Assembly (NCBI GenBank): GCA_029856155.1
Contig: JAHQWL010000085.1
Span: 1 to 64,000, forward strand
DNA length: 64,000 bases
Direction of reading: 5' to 3'
From: Promethearchaeia archaeon
GTDB lineage: Archaea; Asgardarchaeota; Lokiarchaeia; Sigyniarchaeales; SOKP01
Under the pieces are notes generated by a model that worked only from the letters and a program-made list of their open reading frames with translations, did not search any database and was not told the DNA's origin. Within the stretch, counting starts at the first letter, position 1. The number at the start of each line of letters is the position of its first letter. Below are positions 1-9,208 of the stretch, piece after piece. Made by a program: the position numbers and the translations under genes.

Positions 1-533
1 CAGTATATAAACCCGAACCAGAACCAGTGTATGAACCCGAACCAGAACCAGTGTATGAACCCGAACCAGAACCTGTATATGAGCCCGAACCAGAACCAGT
101 ATATGAACCCGAACCAGAACCAGTGTATGAACCCGAACCAGAACCAGTATATGAGCCCGAACCAGAACCAGTATATGAGCCGAACCAGAACCAGTGTATG
201 AGCCCGAACCAGAACCAGTGTATGAATCCGAACCAGAACCTATATATGAGCCCGAACCAGAACCATTGCATGAGCCCGAACCAGAACCAGTGTATGAATC
301 CGAACCAGAACCAGTATATGAGCCCGAACCAGAACCAGTATATGAGCCTGAACCAGTATATGAACCCGAACCAGAACCAGTATATGAACCCGAACCAGAA
401 CCTGTATATGAGCCTGAACCAGAACCTGTGTATGAGCCCGAACCAAAACCTGTATATGAATCCGAACCAGAACCCGTATATGAATCCGAACCAGAACCTA
501 TATATGAGCCCGAACCAGAACCTGTATATGAAC
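1..533 (+). repeat. 24-bp coding tandem repeat array
   Basis: About 22 imperfect copies of a 24-bp unit, each encoding (V/I)YEPEPEP, run from the window edge to about 533. Units differ mainly at third positions (gtg/gta/tat variants, gaa/gag, ccc/cct). One unit near 350 lacks 6 bp in frame, and one at 180 lacks a single base. The array is within a gene, has no unique spacers and is not a CRISPR array. Its left edge is outside the window. Confidence 0.9.
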
Positions 534-652
534 CTGGAAAAGTACCAGAATCTGAAATTAAGCCATTATATGAATCTCTTCCTGAAAAAAAACCAGAAGA
601 AGTCGAAGAAATTACGGAAAAGAAAAGTGAAAATGATTCTGAAGAAGAATAG
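3..652 (+). CDS. YEPEPEP-repeat acidic protein, 5'-partial, with a frame break
   Basis: The 3' part of a low-complexity protein built from octapeptide repeats of the form (V/I)YEPEPEP. The frame is open from the window edge (codons begin at base 3), so the true start lies upstream. At about 180/181 one C is missing from the usual run of three. Frame 0 there turns into a meaningless NQNQ-type repeat, while the YEPEPEP reading resumes one frame over, with a GTG at 194, and runs to the stop at 652. The C-terminal 40 residues leave the repeat and are rich in Glu and Lys. I see no catalytic domain and no membrane segment. The Glu/Pro/Tyr composition suggests an extended, strongly acidic spacer or surface stalk, which is inference. 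The frame break is either an assembly error in a repeat or a real phase-variable slip. If real, the intact downstream piece is 194-652. Confidence 0.6.
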
Positions 653-740
653 GGATTGGATATTAATATTTTTTATAATTAAATTAAAATTGTAATTATT
701 TTTTTTCTTTTTCTGATATATACAAGAAGATTATGATTAA

Positions 741-777
741 ATTCTCATATTAGGAATATGTACTTCAATGTGAGAAT
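741..777. promoter_or_regulatory. Inverted repeat upstream of the Cwh43-like gene
   Basis: Arms ATTCTCATATT (741-751) and AATGTGAGAAT (767-777) are complementary at 10 of 11 positions with a 15-nt spacer. The right arm abuts a TATA-like element at 779-787, so the site could bind a regulator of the gene starting at 810. No cognate regulator is identifiable nearby. Confidence 0.35.
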
Positions 778-778
778 A

Positions 779-787
779 TTTATATAG
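779..787 (+). promoter_or_regulatory. TATA box of the Cwh43-like gene
   Basis: TTTATATAG lies about 27 nt upstream of the ATG at 810. With the usual archaeal TATA-to-start spacing the transcript would begin at or next to the start codon, so the message is probably leaderless. No Shine-Dalgarno sequence is seen. Confidence 0.5.
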
Positions 788-809
788 TTTAAAAATAAAT
801 TCTCTAATC

Positions 810-2879
810 ATGAATTCCATTAAAAATTTTTATAAAAAAGTTAATTCTGAGCTCGCGTTATTAACGGTGATGTTTTTATTCTTCTTCCAGTTAGTTGGTG
901 ATTTATTTGAATCGATATATGTGTTAGAACTTTTAGGGATGGCAATGGACGAAAAAGTACTTGGTTTATTATTTATACTAACACCAGTTATCATGTTGGT
1001 GTTTAGACGTAAGATTCCGAATTATTTCTATGAAGCTTTAGTTATAGGAACTATAATTACACGGCTAATATCTCCATTTTTAGATTCAGCTACTAAAATC
1101 ATAGTTTCAGGATTAGGAGTCGGATGTTTTATGCTATTTCTTCCTTCATATTACTCACGAGGAATAAAAAATAATAGCATAGAAAATGAGGAAAAGCTAA
1201 GTTTAAAGTTTGGTGCAGGGCTTGCTTCAGCTATTTTACTTTCAATTACCTTTAGAACGCTTAATTCTACAGCGGATATTTCAACCTATGGAGTATTCCA
1301 GATAATTGGATGGATTCTTGCAATAATCGTCATTCTAATAATAATTAATCAATTTAAAGAAAAACAAGGTAGCAAATCTATGAATAATCTAAATGAGGGT
1401 TCTCCTATATCTCAAGGAGAAGTAGGTTCAAAAAAAACGCAACGTTTTAAAGGGGTTAAACTACTTTCACTTGGGCTTTTTAGTGTTTTGACTCTCAATT
1501 ATTTTGCTTTTACTAGCCCAACTGTTATTTCAAGGTGGACAGAAGGAGATTATATAGCAATAACAATTGCTATAGCAGTGATGATTGCAATAACTATTTT
1601 CATATTAACATTTAAACCAAACGTTCTTAGTAAACTCAATTCACGCATACTTTGGATATGGAATGGTTTATTTGTACTTTCACTAGTTTTAACTATTGCT
1701 GTCCATACATTTCCATTTCCTGCTGGTCCTACTTCGAATCCAGTAATTATAAATCGACCAATCGGTTGGTACTATTATATACCATTAGTAATAATGATAG
1801 GATTATTACCGATAGTTTTTATTGATTTTACGCTTCTAAGTCGAAAACTTATTAATCAAAAACCAAATCCATCGAAGTTGGGAGCTGGTTTCGCTACTGG
1901 TGGTCTATTTTTCATGTTGATGTCGCTTATACTTATTTTTACGAATGTTTGGGGCTATGTAGATCCAGTAAGTGGGATTTTTCGAAACTTATTCTGGCTT
2001 CCTTTCTTATTAGTTGGTATAGCAATCCCTATTATGGGAAAAGCAATTTTTAAAGAAAGAATATTAGAATTCAAGTCAGTATTTACCAATGTACGGAATA
2101 AAAAAATTGTAGCTTCTTTCTTGGCATTATTATTAATTGGAACTAGCGTTTCAGCTTTAGTTTGGGAATTACGTCCTAAATTACAAGATACAAGCGGGAT
2201 AACCTCAATTACTGTAATGTCATATAATATACGACAAGGAGTAAATTTTTGGGGTGATGAAAATTTTGACAACCAATTAAATATTATAAAAGCTGTTAAT
2301 CCAGACATTATTGGTTTACAAGAATCTGACACAGCAAGAATTTCCTACAACAATTTAGATATTACACGTTACTTTGCTACTCAGTTGAATTATTATTGTT
2401 TTTATGGTCCAAGAACAGTAACAGGAACTTTTGGTGCAGCAGTCCTGTCTCGATTTCCTATTTTGAATGCCAAAACAATTTTTACATATAGTAATGTAGA
2501 TGAGATCGGTACCACTGAAGTTCAAATCAGAGTAGGAGCTACTATTTTTAATGTTTATGTAAACCACCCTGATGGAAATACTAATGCAAAAGCAGCACAT
2601 ATGCAAGCTTTATTGGATCGAATTAGCGGTAAAACTAATGTGATTTCTTTGGGTGATTTCAATTTTAGAAATGATACCATCTATTATAGTAATATAGTGA
2701 CAGAATTACAAGATACATGGGTAAATGCATCATTACGAGGCGTCGATGGTATGAGTTATGATTTAGCAGATCGAATCGATTACATTTTTGTATCTTCTAC
2801 TTTTACAGTATCGGAAACACGTTATATAAATAATTTAGAATCAGATCATCCCGCGGTATGGACAGAAATCCAGTTTTAA
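810..2879 (+). CDS. Cwh43/PGAP2IP-like membrane protein with C-terminal EEP domain
   Basis: A 689-residue protein. Residues 1-455 hold roughly ten or more hydrophobic segments, and residues 465-689 form an endonuclease/exonuclease/phosphatase (EEP) domain. All EEP signatures are visible in order: SYNIRQG, DIIGLQESD, VNHPDGN, LGDFNFR, RIDYIF and ESDHPAVW. The stretches LQESDTARIS, TVTGTFGAAVLSRFPI and TNVISLGDFNFRNDT resemble, from memory, the C-terminal domain of eukaryotic Cwh43/PGAP2IP, which remodels GPI-anchor lipids in yeast. This is closer than generic EEP nucleases such as ExoIII. By analogy it would act on a phosphodiester in a lipid headgroup on the outer face of the membrane. That is inference, since Asgard archaea are not known to make GPI anchors of the eukaryotic type. 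The neighbouring pair at 3124-5211 repeats the same architecture split into two genes. Confidence 0.75.
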   Translation: MNSIKNFYKKVNSELALLTVMFLFFFQLVGDLFESIYVLELLGMAMDEKVLGLLFILTPVIMLVFRRKIPNYFYEALVIGTIITRLISPFLDSATKIIVSGLGVGCFMLFLPSYYSRGIKNNSIENEEKLSLKFGAGLASAILLSITFRTLNSTADISTYGVFQIIGWILAIIVILIIINQFKEKQGSKSMNNLNEGSPISQGEVGSKKTQRFKGVKLLSLGLFSVLTLNYFAFTSPTVISRWTEGDYIAITIAIAVMIAITIFILTFKPNVLSKLNSRILWIWNGLFVLSLVLTIAVHTFPFPAGPTSNPVIINRPIGWYYYIPLVIMIGLLPIVFIDFTLLSRKLINQKPNPSKLGAGFATGGLFFMLMSLILIFTNVWGYVDPVSGIFRNLFWLPFLLVGIAIPIMGKAIFKERILEFKSVFTNVRNKKIVASFLALLLIGTSVSALVWELRPKLQDTSGITSITVMSYNIRQGVNFWGDENFDNQLNIIKAVNPDIIGLQESDTARISYNNLDITRYFATQLNYYCFYGPRTVTGTFGAAVLSRFPILNAKTIFTYSNVDEIGTTEVQIRVGATIFNVYVNHPDGNTNAKAAHMQALLDRISGKTNVISLGDFNFRNDTIYYSNIVTELQDTWVNASLRGVDGMSYDLADRIDYIFVSSTFTVSETRYINNLESDHPAVWTEIQF

Positions 2880-3123
2880 CTCCTATTTTTTTTTTCTTTT
2901 AATTTAATCTTAAGATCTTTTACAATTTTATGCAACAGTGGATTACATTTTTTCTTAATTATGTCCCATAGTAGAAAATCAACTCTTTGTATTGTGTTTA
3001 ATGCGATAAATAGGAGTTCTTGATAAAAGAAGGCTATATCAAATTATTAAATTATTTAAACTATAGAATTTAAAATAAATCACCTAAAAGTGTATATAAT
3101 TAAATATTAAATCTGATAGAAAA

Positions 3124-4392
3124 ATGGAAAAAGAATCAAAGTTTGAATTTTCTTTCACTGAATTTGAACTCAAACTTAAAATTAAACCGTTTTATGCGCT
3201 ATTCTTCGACCTTGTAATACTAAGTTTATTTTTCTTTCAAGCTTTAAGGGCATACTTACCAGGTGTATATGTTGCAATGTCCCATGTTGTGTTCTATGAA
3301 AATATTATCGAAAATTTACTCATTTTGATAACATTAGTCTTTTTTGCATTGCCTGGTTTAACAAATACTATTTGTAAAAAAGTTGGTTTAAAGCGAGCGT
3401 TAATGCTTTCTATTTATTCAATCGCCGTTTGTAGGCTATTAATCGCATTTCATCTGCCTAATATCTGGCAGACAATCTTTTCTGGAATAATTATTGCATT
3501 TTATGGTGTTTTTATAAGTATATTTCTTACTCTTTGGGTTGATGATGAGAATTTTAAAATTAAATTAAATAATAAGATAATATTGGTAGTATTTTCCATC
3601 TTATGCGCATTAATTCTTGATTATTTAATAAGAACAATTGGTTTTTCACAAGATATATCATTATTACCTCCAGGATTATTAGCTGAATTTTGGTATATAA
3701 CTCAATATATTTGGTTATTTATTCAAATCCCGTTAACTGCGCTCTGCATTTATTTTACAAAAACTTATTTCCCAAGATTTGAAATTGCATCTAATTCAGA
3801 AGAAAAACATAAACCAGACAAAAAAAGTACACGTTATTCCTTAATTTTTGTAGGAATTGGGATGATTTGGTTTCTGTTATTTAATATTTTCTTATATCCA
3901 AATATAATTGCCCTTTATACTGCAACGAGTTATTATATTAATAATTTTTTAAGTATCATTGCCCTGATTGTCACAATTTTAATACTTTTATGTGTAAGAA
4001 GTGAACACCTCTCAAATATTAAGTTAGTAGTAATTTTAAACAGTATAATGATAGTATCCATTTGTTTGTTCTTATTTATTGGTAGAGTCATTACATATTT
4101 TGCATCTATTTTGGTCATGATTTCTTTGATTATCATGTATTTAGATTTTTTTTTACTCTTCAGTAAAATGTCTACTATTAACTTTAAGTGGGAAAAGGTT
4201 AAAACAATATCCAATGCTTTTGCAATAAGCCTTGTATTCTACATTCTATTTACAGTTCTTCATATTTTTACTACTGATTGGGCACAAATAATAGCAGCAT
4301 TTAAAGGATACGGACCTATTATCATACTCTTGGCTAGTATTTTATTAGTAGCGTCAACAATTATTTCATTAAGTTTAAATTATAGGAGGTGA
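3124..4392 (+). CDS. Multipass membrane protein paired with an EEP protein
   Basis: A 422-residue integral membrane protein with about ten to eleven hydrophobic helices and no soluble domain beyond a short charged loop (about residues 225-240). It ends 9 nt before the EEP gene at 4402, and the GGAGG at its 3' end (4384-4388) can serve as ribosome binding site for that gene, so the two are an operon. Topology and the FFFQ-containing first helix recall the N-terminal membrane half of the fused protein at 810-2879. I therefore read it as the membrane partner in a split version of that architecture. It belongs to no family I can name with confidence. The membrane location is certain and the function is not. 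Confidence 0.65.
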   Translation: MEKESKFEFSFTEFELKLKIKPFYALFFDLVILSLFFFQALRAYLPGVYVAMSHVVFYENIIENLLILITLVFFALPGLTNTICKKVGLKRALMLSIYSIAVCRLLIAFHLPNIWQTIFSGIIIAFYGVFISIFLTLWVDDENFKIKLNNKIILVVFSILCALILDYLIRTIGFSQDISLLPPGLLAEFWYITQYIWLFIQIPLTALCIYFTKTYFPRFEIASNSEEKHKPDKKSTRYSLIFVGIGMIWFLLFNIFLYPNIIALYTATSYYINNFLSIIALIVTILILLCVRSEHLSNIKLVVILNSIMIVSICLFLFIGRVITYFASILVMISLIIMYLDFFLLFSKMSTINFKWEKVKTISNAFAISLVFYILFTVLHIFTTDWAQIIAAFKGYGPIIILLASILLVASTIISLSLNYRR

Positions 4393-4401
4393 AATGAAGA
4401 G

Positions 4402-5211
4402 ATGGATAAAAAATTTAAATATATTGTAGTTGGTCTTATAATCTCGCCATTGATTCTTTCTATAGTAACATTCGGTATTGGCGAATTTCAGAAAGAAGTT
4501 GCTCCTAAAAATGAATTGACCTTTATGACGTATAACCTTCATTTTGGGCAGGGAATGGATGATTTACTTAATTTAGAGCGAATTGCTCAGAATATATTAA
4601 TTGATGATCCTGATATAATTGGATTACAAGAAGTTAGAGCGGGGCGTATTACCTCTCAAGGCATAGATATGGCATTCTGGTTAGCAAAAAGGTTAGGGAT
4701 GCATTATTACTTCTATAATCCTATTAATAATCACCATGAAATGGGAAATGCCATATTGAGTAAATATCCAATAATATTAAAAAATGGTTATGAAATTCCA
4801 AGTATCCTCATGGAAAGGATTTTTCTGCATTGTATTGTCGAAATTAGTACAATTCTTACAATTGATGTATATTGTACTCATATCGGTATTAGAACTGAAA
4901 ATAAATCAGCTCAAGTCGATTTTCTTCTGCATAAAATAACGGAAATTGCTACATCTTCAAATCAAGTCTTAATGGGTGATTTCAATTTACTAAATAATAC
5001 AGCAGAAATAGGAAGAGTACTAACTTACTTTAATGATACTGCTGCTGAATTTGGTGCATATCCTCGGGCTCCAATTGATTATGTTTTCGCTACGGGATAT
5101 CAAGAGATTACTGATAGCTATGTAATTACAGATATGCTGCCGGGTGTTAACTTGCCAGCAGAATTTGGTTCAGATCATTTACCAGTAGTTTCTACTATAG
5201 TTTTTTCTTAA
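4402..5211 (+). CDS. Membrane-anchored EEP-family phosphodiesterase/phosphatase
   Basis: A 269-residue protein with one N-terminal membrane anchor (residues 6-26) followed by an endonuclease/exonuclease/phosphatase domain. EEP motifs in order: TYNLHFGQ, DIIGLQEVRAGR, CTHIGIR, LMGDFNLLNN, PIDYVFA and FGSDHLPV. These supply the expected metal-binding Asn, Glu and Asp and the catalytic His residues. The anchor would place the domain outside the cell. It is co-transcribed with the membrane protein at 3124-4392 (9-nt gap, GGAGG just upstream). The closest analogue in the window is the EEP half of the protein at 810-2879. Likely substrates are phosphodiesters such as lipid headgroups. A secreted nuclease or sphingomyelinase-like activity is the alternative. 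Confidence 0.75.
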   Translation: MDKKFKYIVVGLIISPLILSIVTFGIGEFQKEVAPKNELTFMTYNLHFGQGMDDLLNLERIAQNILIDDPDIIGLQEVRAGRITSQGIDMAFWLAKRLGMHYYFYNPINNHHEMGNAILSKYPIILKNGYEIPSILMERIFLHCIVEISTILTIDVYCTHIGIRTENKSAQVDFLLHKITEIATSSNQVLMGDFNLLNNTAEIGRVLTYFNDTAAEFGAYPRAPIDYVFATGYQEITDSYVITDMLPGVNLPAEFGSDHLPVVSTIVFS

Positions 5212-5229
5212 AAAGCCATTTATTAGCAG

Positions 5230-5736
5230 TTAATCTTCCCATATGTAAGTAGTCTCGCAACATTCATTGCCTTGCATTAAGGTTTTATTACGTACTAATT
5301 TAAGCTTAGGATGGAAGGCTTTCGCCATAGTATAATCAGGATAACAGCACATAGCATAACCAAGACCAGGTTCCTTAATTTCTAAAAAAATTTTTGCCCA
5401 AAGGCATTTTGTAAATTTGAATGTCAACTTATTAGGCGTATCTTCAGTAATAGTAAAATTAAGACAATGTTGCATGAATTCAGTACTCATTTGTTCTTTA
5501 TACATTTCTTTAAATTCTTCAAAACTTGTTATCGGCTTCTTATTTTTTAATAGTCTTTTGACTAAATCCTTACTTTTTCTTTTATAGAGTTCTTTAATTC
5601 TATCTAAAGCTTTCATTTGATCCATGATTGGAGTTAAAGCTCTTACCATTTCAGCAATTCCACTAAATCTTGTCCTAAAATAATCTTCATAAGAAATTTC
5701 AATTTTTTCTTTAGATTTTACATCAATATCTGGCAT
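5230..5736 (-). CDS. L-2-amino-thiazoline-4-carboxylic acid hydrolase-like protein
   Basis: A 168-residue soluble protein. The N-terminal two thirds are helical and charged. The C-terminal part carries the pattern GYAMCCYPDYTMAKAF, then LVRNKTLMQGNECCETTY, which matches the conserved core and terminal G-x-x-C-C-x-x-x-Y pattern of the ATC hydrolase family (Pfam ATC_hydrolase). The founding member opens the thiazoline ring in L-cysteine formation. Archaeal and clostridial members are mostly uncharacterised, so only the family is claimed. The gene converges on the EEP gene ending at 5211 and is preceded by an AT-rich spacer. No pathway partner is nearby. Confidence 0.65.
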   Translation of the reverse strand: MPDIDVKSKEKIEISYEDYFRTRFSGIAEMVRALTPIMDQMKALDRIKELYKRKSKDLVKRLLKNKKPITSFEEFKEMYKEQMSTEFMQHCLNFTITEDTPNKLTFKFTKCLWAKIFLEIKEPGLGYAMCCYPDYTMAKAFHPKLKLVRNKTLMQGNECCETTYIWED

Positions 5737-5907
5737 AATATTTGGCTCAATTTATTCTATATTTTTCTTATAACATCTTCCCACTTATATTTTTGGATCA
5801 TTCATTAATCATAAAATGAGAATTAAACTTTTTTATAATAGTTGAATTAAATGTTTTATACAAGTACTTATTTAATTTAAAAATAAATAAAAAATTGAGT
5901 TATTAAA

Positions 5908-8643
5908 ATGCATAGTTCAGAGAAAAAGAATATCATGAAATTAGCTACTGTAATTACATTAACTATAGTAGTCTTAACAATATTTTCAGTTCCACTAATA
6001 AGTATTATAGCCCCACTGGGCAATATTATTCTCCCAGGATCAGGATTATGGAATGTTCCAGGGGAAGTCCCCCAACAAGAGACAATTTATGCTCCAGGAT
6101 TGAATAGTTCAGTTACTATTTATCGTGATGAATGGGGAATCCCTCACATTTATGCTTCTTATGAAAATGATATGAGTTTTGCGTTAGGATATGTTCATGC
6201 TCAAGATAGACTATTCCAAATGGATTTAGCACGGCGACAAGTAAGAGGTAAACTATCTGAAGTGATAGGGGAATTAGCTTTAGAAGAGGATAAATTTAAT
6301 CTTGCGATGGGGATGGAATATTGGGCAAATCAAACTCTTCAGTATGCAATTAGAATGCAAGAACAAGGGGAGATTAATTTCTTAGATGCTGTTTATAGCT
6401 ATGCGGATGGTGTAAATTACTATATCAATACGCATCAAAATGAGTTACCTATTGAATATGCAATACTAGGATTCAAACCTGCACAATGGACTCCATTAGA
6501 TACATTTTGTTTTTCAAAATACATGAGTAAAATGCTTACATGGGATTATAATGACTTATATAGGTTACAAACTTTGGATGCTATCGGAGTGGCAAATACT
6601 ACAGAATTATTTATGTCAACCTATGGTCAAATACCTATATGTCCAAATTATGGCAATTTTAATGACAGTTCAGAACTCTCTTACGATGGTGGTCCTTTAA
6701 AGATAAGTTCAAGTGTTCTCCAAACAATTTCGAGCTTTTTAAGTAATATCGAGAATCTCCCAGCAGAAAAAGCTCTTGTGGATGCTCAAGCGGAAAACAG
6801 TATTGGATCTAATAATTGGGTAGTTGATGGCGTAAAAAGTAGCACTGGAATGCCAATATTATGTAATGATATGCATTTAGCATGGAATATGCCAGGAATA
6901 TGGTATGAAGCGCATTTAGTGGATGAAAGTACTGGTTTAAGTACGTATGGATTTACACTTGCTGGCGTGAATATTCCAATAGTTGGACATAATGATTATG
7001 TAGCATGGGGCATTACTAATACTTTTTATGATGTTATGGACTGGTATTTCTATGAAGAGATGGATTCTAACCATTATATATATAATGGTACTCTCACGGA
7101 ATATACTACAAGAACCTATAAAATTAAAGTTAAAGATCAAGGAACTCAAGAATTCATTGTTAAAGAAACGGTACATGGACCTGTTCTAAACAATTTTCTA
7201 GGTGGAAGTATGCCCGATTCGTTAGATACAGGACAAATAGTATTAGCACCTAAATGGACAGGAAACAATATAACCACTGAAATGCTAGCGTTATACGGAT
7301 GGAATCATGCTCAAAACAGAGCTCAATTTGATGAAGCCTCTGCTTATTTCCAAAGTCCTTCTTCGAATCTTGTTTATGCTGATGTACATGGAACCATCGC
7401 TATTAGACCTACAGGATTAGTACCTATAAGAGATGACAATTTAATTGAACCTTGGCATTTTGGGAATGGAACGTTACCATATAATGGATCGAAGGGTGAA
7501 GGAGAATGGGTCGGATATGTTCCATTTGAAGAATTACCAAATACTGAAAATTCATCTCAACATTACTTAGCATCAGCAAACCAAATAGTTGCTGGTCCAG
7601 ACTATAAAAAGTATGCACTCCAAAACGGTTATGCAGCGGGATATCGAGCAAGAAGAATTAATGAATTACTTAATAATTCAGCAGATGGAACAGTAGGTAT
7701 AGAAAAAATGAAGGAAATACAGCTTGATATTAAATCTACTCCAGCGAGAGCATTCATACCATATCTCATTAATGCAACTGAGGACTTACCTATTTCTCAA
7801 AAAACGCCCGTAGTCTTAGACATTTTGACCCAATTAAAGAATTGGGACTTTGACATGGATAAAAATTTAGCCGCACCAACTATTTATCGCAAATGGAGAG
7901 ATTTTTATAAGGATTATACTTTTGATGATGAGCTTGGAGCCGCTGGAGCGCCATTACGACCTCAAGAGAATGTTTTAGAAAAATTAACACGAGAGGAGCC
8001 AAACTCTAAGTGGTTTGATGACATTGAAACAGTACTGATTGAAAATAGAACCCACATAATTATTAAGGCTTTAAATTCTACAATCGATTTCCTTTTAGAC
8101 TTTTTTGAGACGGATGAAGTAAATACTTGGAGATGGGGCGAGATGCATAAACTTGTTTTTCCTCATATTGTTCCCGCTTTTGAATCCTTAAATAGAGGTC
8201 CATATGAAGGAGATGGGGAAAGTTACACTGTTAATCCTGCAGGAGCCAGTATAAGAAGGGGAGTAGGTTATGCTCGGGGTGGTGCTTCGGAAAGATGGAT
8301 AGTTGATTTTAGTGATTTGGGAAATTCTTTAAGTGTAATCCCCTCTGGGCAAAGAGCAGTCTCAAATTCTAAACATTATTCTGATCAATTAGAGGAATTG
8401 TTTTTACAAGGTAAATATCATCGACAATACTTTTACAAAAATAAAGCAGATTATCCAAAAAATCACATTGAATCTCAGATTACATTCATCGCAGGAGAAG
8501 ATCCTTTATATATTATTGGATTAGCAACTGGAATAATTGTCGGATGCTCAGTTGGTGTTGTTGTAGTTATTGGTGGATGGTATAAAAGGGACTTAATTCG
8601 TTCAAAATTTAAAAAATTAAAAAGGAGATCTAAAGGTGAATAG
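5908..8643 (+). CDS. Penicillin acylase family (S45) amidohydrolase, membrane anchored
   Basis: A 911-residue N-terminal nucleophile hydrolase. Residues 13-38 form a signal anchor. The alpha-chain signature DEWGIPHIYA and GYVHAQDRLFQMDL follow at residues 74-106. The autoprocessing site is G300-S301 in the motif IGSNNWVV, so Ser301 would become the N-terminus and nucleophile of the beta chain. A final hydrophobic helix (about 870-893) and a basic tail suggest a second membrane anchor, with the catalytic body outside. Family members cleave penicillins, acyl-homoserine lactones or other acyl amides, and the sequence does not say which. The last 8 nt overlap the next gene, a small membrane protein, which suggests translational coupling. 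The length is somewhat above the usual 750-850 residues because of the two anchors. Confidence 0.9.
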   Translation: MHSSEKKNIMKLATVITLTIVVLTIFSVPLISIIAPLGNIILPGSGLWNVPGEVPQQETIYAPGLNSSVTIYRDEWGIPHIYASYENDMSFALGYVHAQDRLFQMDLARRQVRGKLSEVIGELALEEDKFNLAMGMEYWANQTLQYAIRMQEQGEINFLDAVYSYADGVNYYINTHQNELPIEYAILGFKPAQWTPLDTFCFSKYMSKMLTWDYNDLYRLQTLDAIGVANTTELFMSTYGQIPICPNYGNFNDSSELSYDGGPLKISSSVLQTISSFLSNIENLPAEKALVDAQAENSIGSNNWVVDGVKSSTGMPILCNDMHLAWNMPGIWYEAHLVDESTGLSTYGFTLAGVNIPIVGHNDYVAWGITNTFYDVMDWYFYEEMDSNHYIYNGTLTEYTTRTYKIKVKDQGTQEFIVKETVHGPVLNNFLGGSMPDSLDTGQIVLAPKWTGNNITTEMLALYGWNHAQNRAQFDEASAYFQSPSSNLVYADVHGTIAIRPTGLVPIRDDNLIEPWHFGNGTLPYNGSKGEGEWVGYVPFEELPNTENSSQHYLASANQIVAGPDYKKYALQNGYAAGYRARRINELLNNSADGTVGIEKMKEIQLDIKSTPARAFIPYLINATEDLPISQKTPVVLDILTQLKNWDFDMDKNLAAPTIYRKWRDFYKDYTFDDELGAAGAPLRPQENVLEKLTREEPNSKWFDDIETVLIENRTHIIIKALNSTIDFLLDFFETDEVNTWRWGEMHKLVFPHIVPAFESLNRGPYEGDGESYTVNPAGASIRRGVGYARGGASERWIVDFSDLGNSLSVIPSGQRAVSNSKHYSDQLEELFLQGKYHRQYFYKNKADYPKNHIESQITFIAGEDPLYIIGLATGIIVGCSVGVVVVIGGWYKRDLIRSKFKKLKRRSKGE

Positions 8644-9103
8644 AATGAAACTTAAAAAAATTAAAGTTAAAGTTGAACCTGAAACAAGAAACTTTCTAAT
8701 TTCGTTTGTACTTACTGCAATAATAACATTTATTCTAACTTATGTTCCGATATGGCAATTGATCATAATTCCTGGTATTATCGGAGGGCTTTTTAATAAA
8801 ACAATGAGGCGTGGAATATATAGTGCTGCTCTTGGTGTTTCAATTGTATGGATTTTTTACATGGTTTATAAAATGGCAGAATTTAATGCTTTTACAAATT
8901 TAGATCAGTTTGCTTTTTTAATCTTTGGTGATTTAGGATATGGTTGGGTCATTTTTATTTTAATATTATTAATTGGGATTTTGCTTGGAGCATTAGGAGG
9001 AGCAATAGGGAGTGGAATTATGATATTGATAGGACCAAAACTATTACCTAAATATTTTGAGTCAAATAATTCTACTGCTAACGATAAAAATCTAAAATCA
9101 TAA
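8636..9103 (+). CDS. Small multipass membrane protein coupled to the S45 acylase
   Basis: A 155-residue protein with about four hydrophobic segments (residues 21-50, 60-80, 100-118 and 120-140) and charged, hydrophilic ends. The start is GTG at 8636, placed 7-8 nt after GGAGAT (8624-8629), and overlaps the end of the acylase gene. ATG at 8645 is an alternative start. Gly-rich stretches such as LLGALGGAIGSGI suggest tight helix packing. I do not recognise the family. The overlap with the acylase gene argues that the two are made together, perhaps as an assembly or export partner (inference). Confidence 0.6.
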   Translation: MNRMKLKKIKVKVEPETRNFLISFVLTAIITFILTYVPIWQLIIIPGIIGGLFNKTMRRGIYSAALGVSIVWIFYMVYKMAEFNAFTNLDQFAFLIFGDLGYGWVIFILILLIGILLGALGGAIGSGIMILIGPKLLPKYFESNNSTANDKNLKS

Positions 9104-9108
9104 GTTTA

Positions 9109-9119
9109 TTTTTTTTTTT
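9109..9119 (+). terminator. T-tract terminator after the acylase operon
   Basis: A run of eleven T residues begins 6 nt after the stop at 9103. Archaeal RNA polymerase terminates at such T tracts without needing a hairpin, and none is seen here. Confidence 0.45.
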
Positions 9120-9208
9120 CTCTATTTTATACTTATTTTTATAAGCAAAAATTATGAATTAAATTATAGAGAGTAAAATAAGAATATTAAAAGGGGAAAA
9201 ATAGTAGA

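Noticed and set aside
1..533. CRISPR array
   Set aside because: The 24-bp repeats are contiguous, in frame, without unique spacers.
27..695. Frame 0 reading of the repeat array as an NQNQ-type protein after base 180
   Set aside because: The Asn/Gln/Met stretch is the out-of-frame shadow of the YEPEPEP repeats; the true frame resumes at 194 after a missing base.
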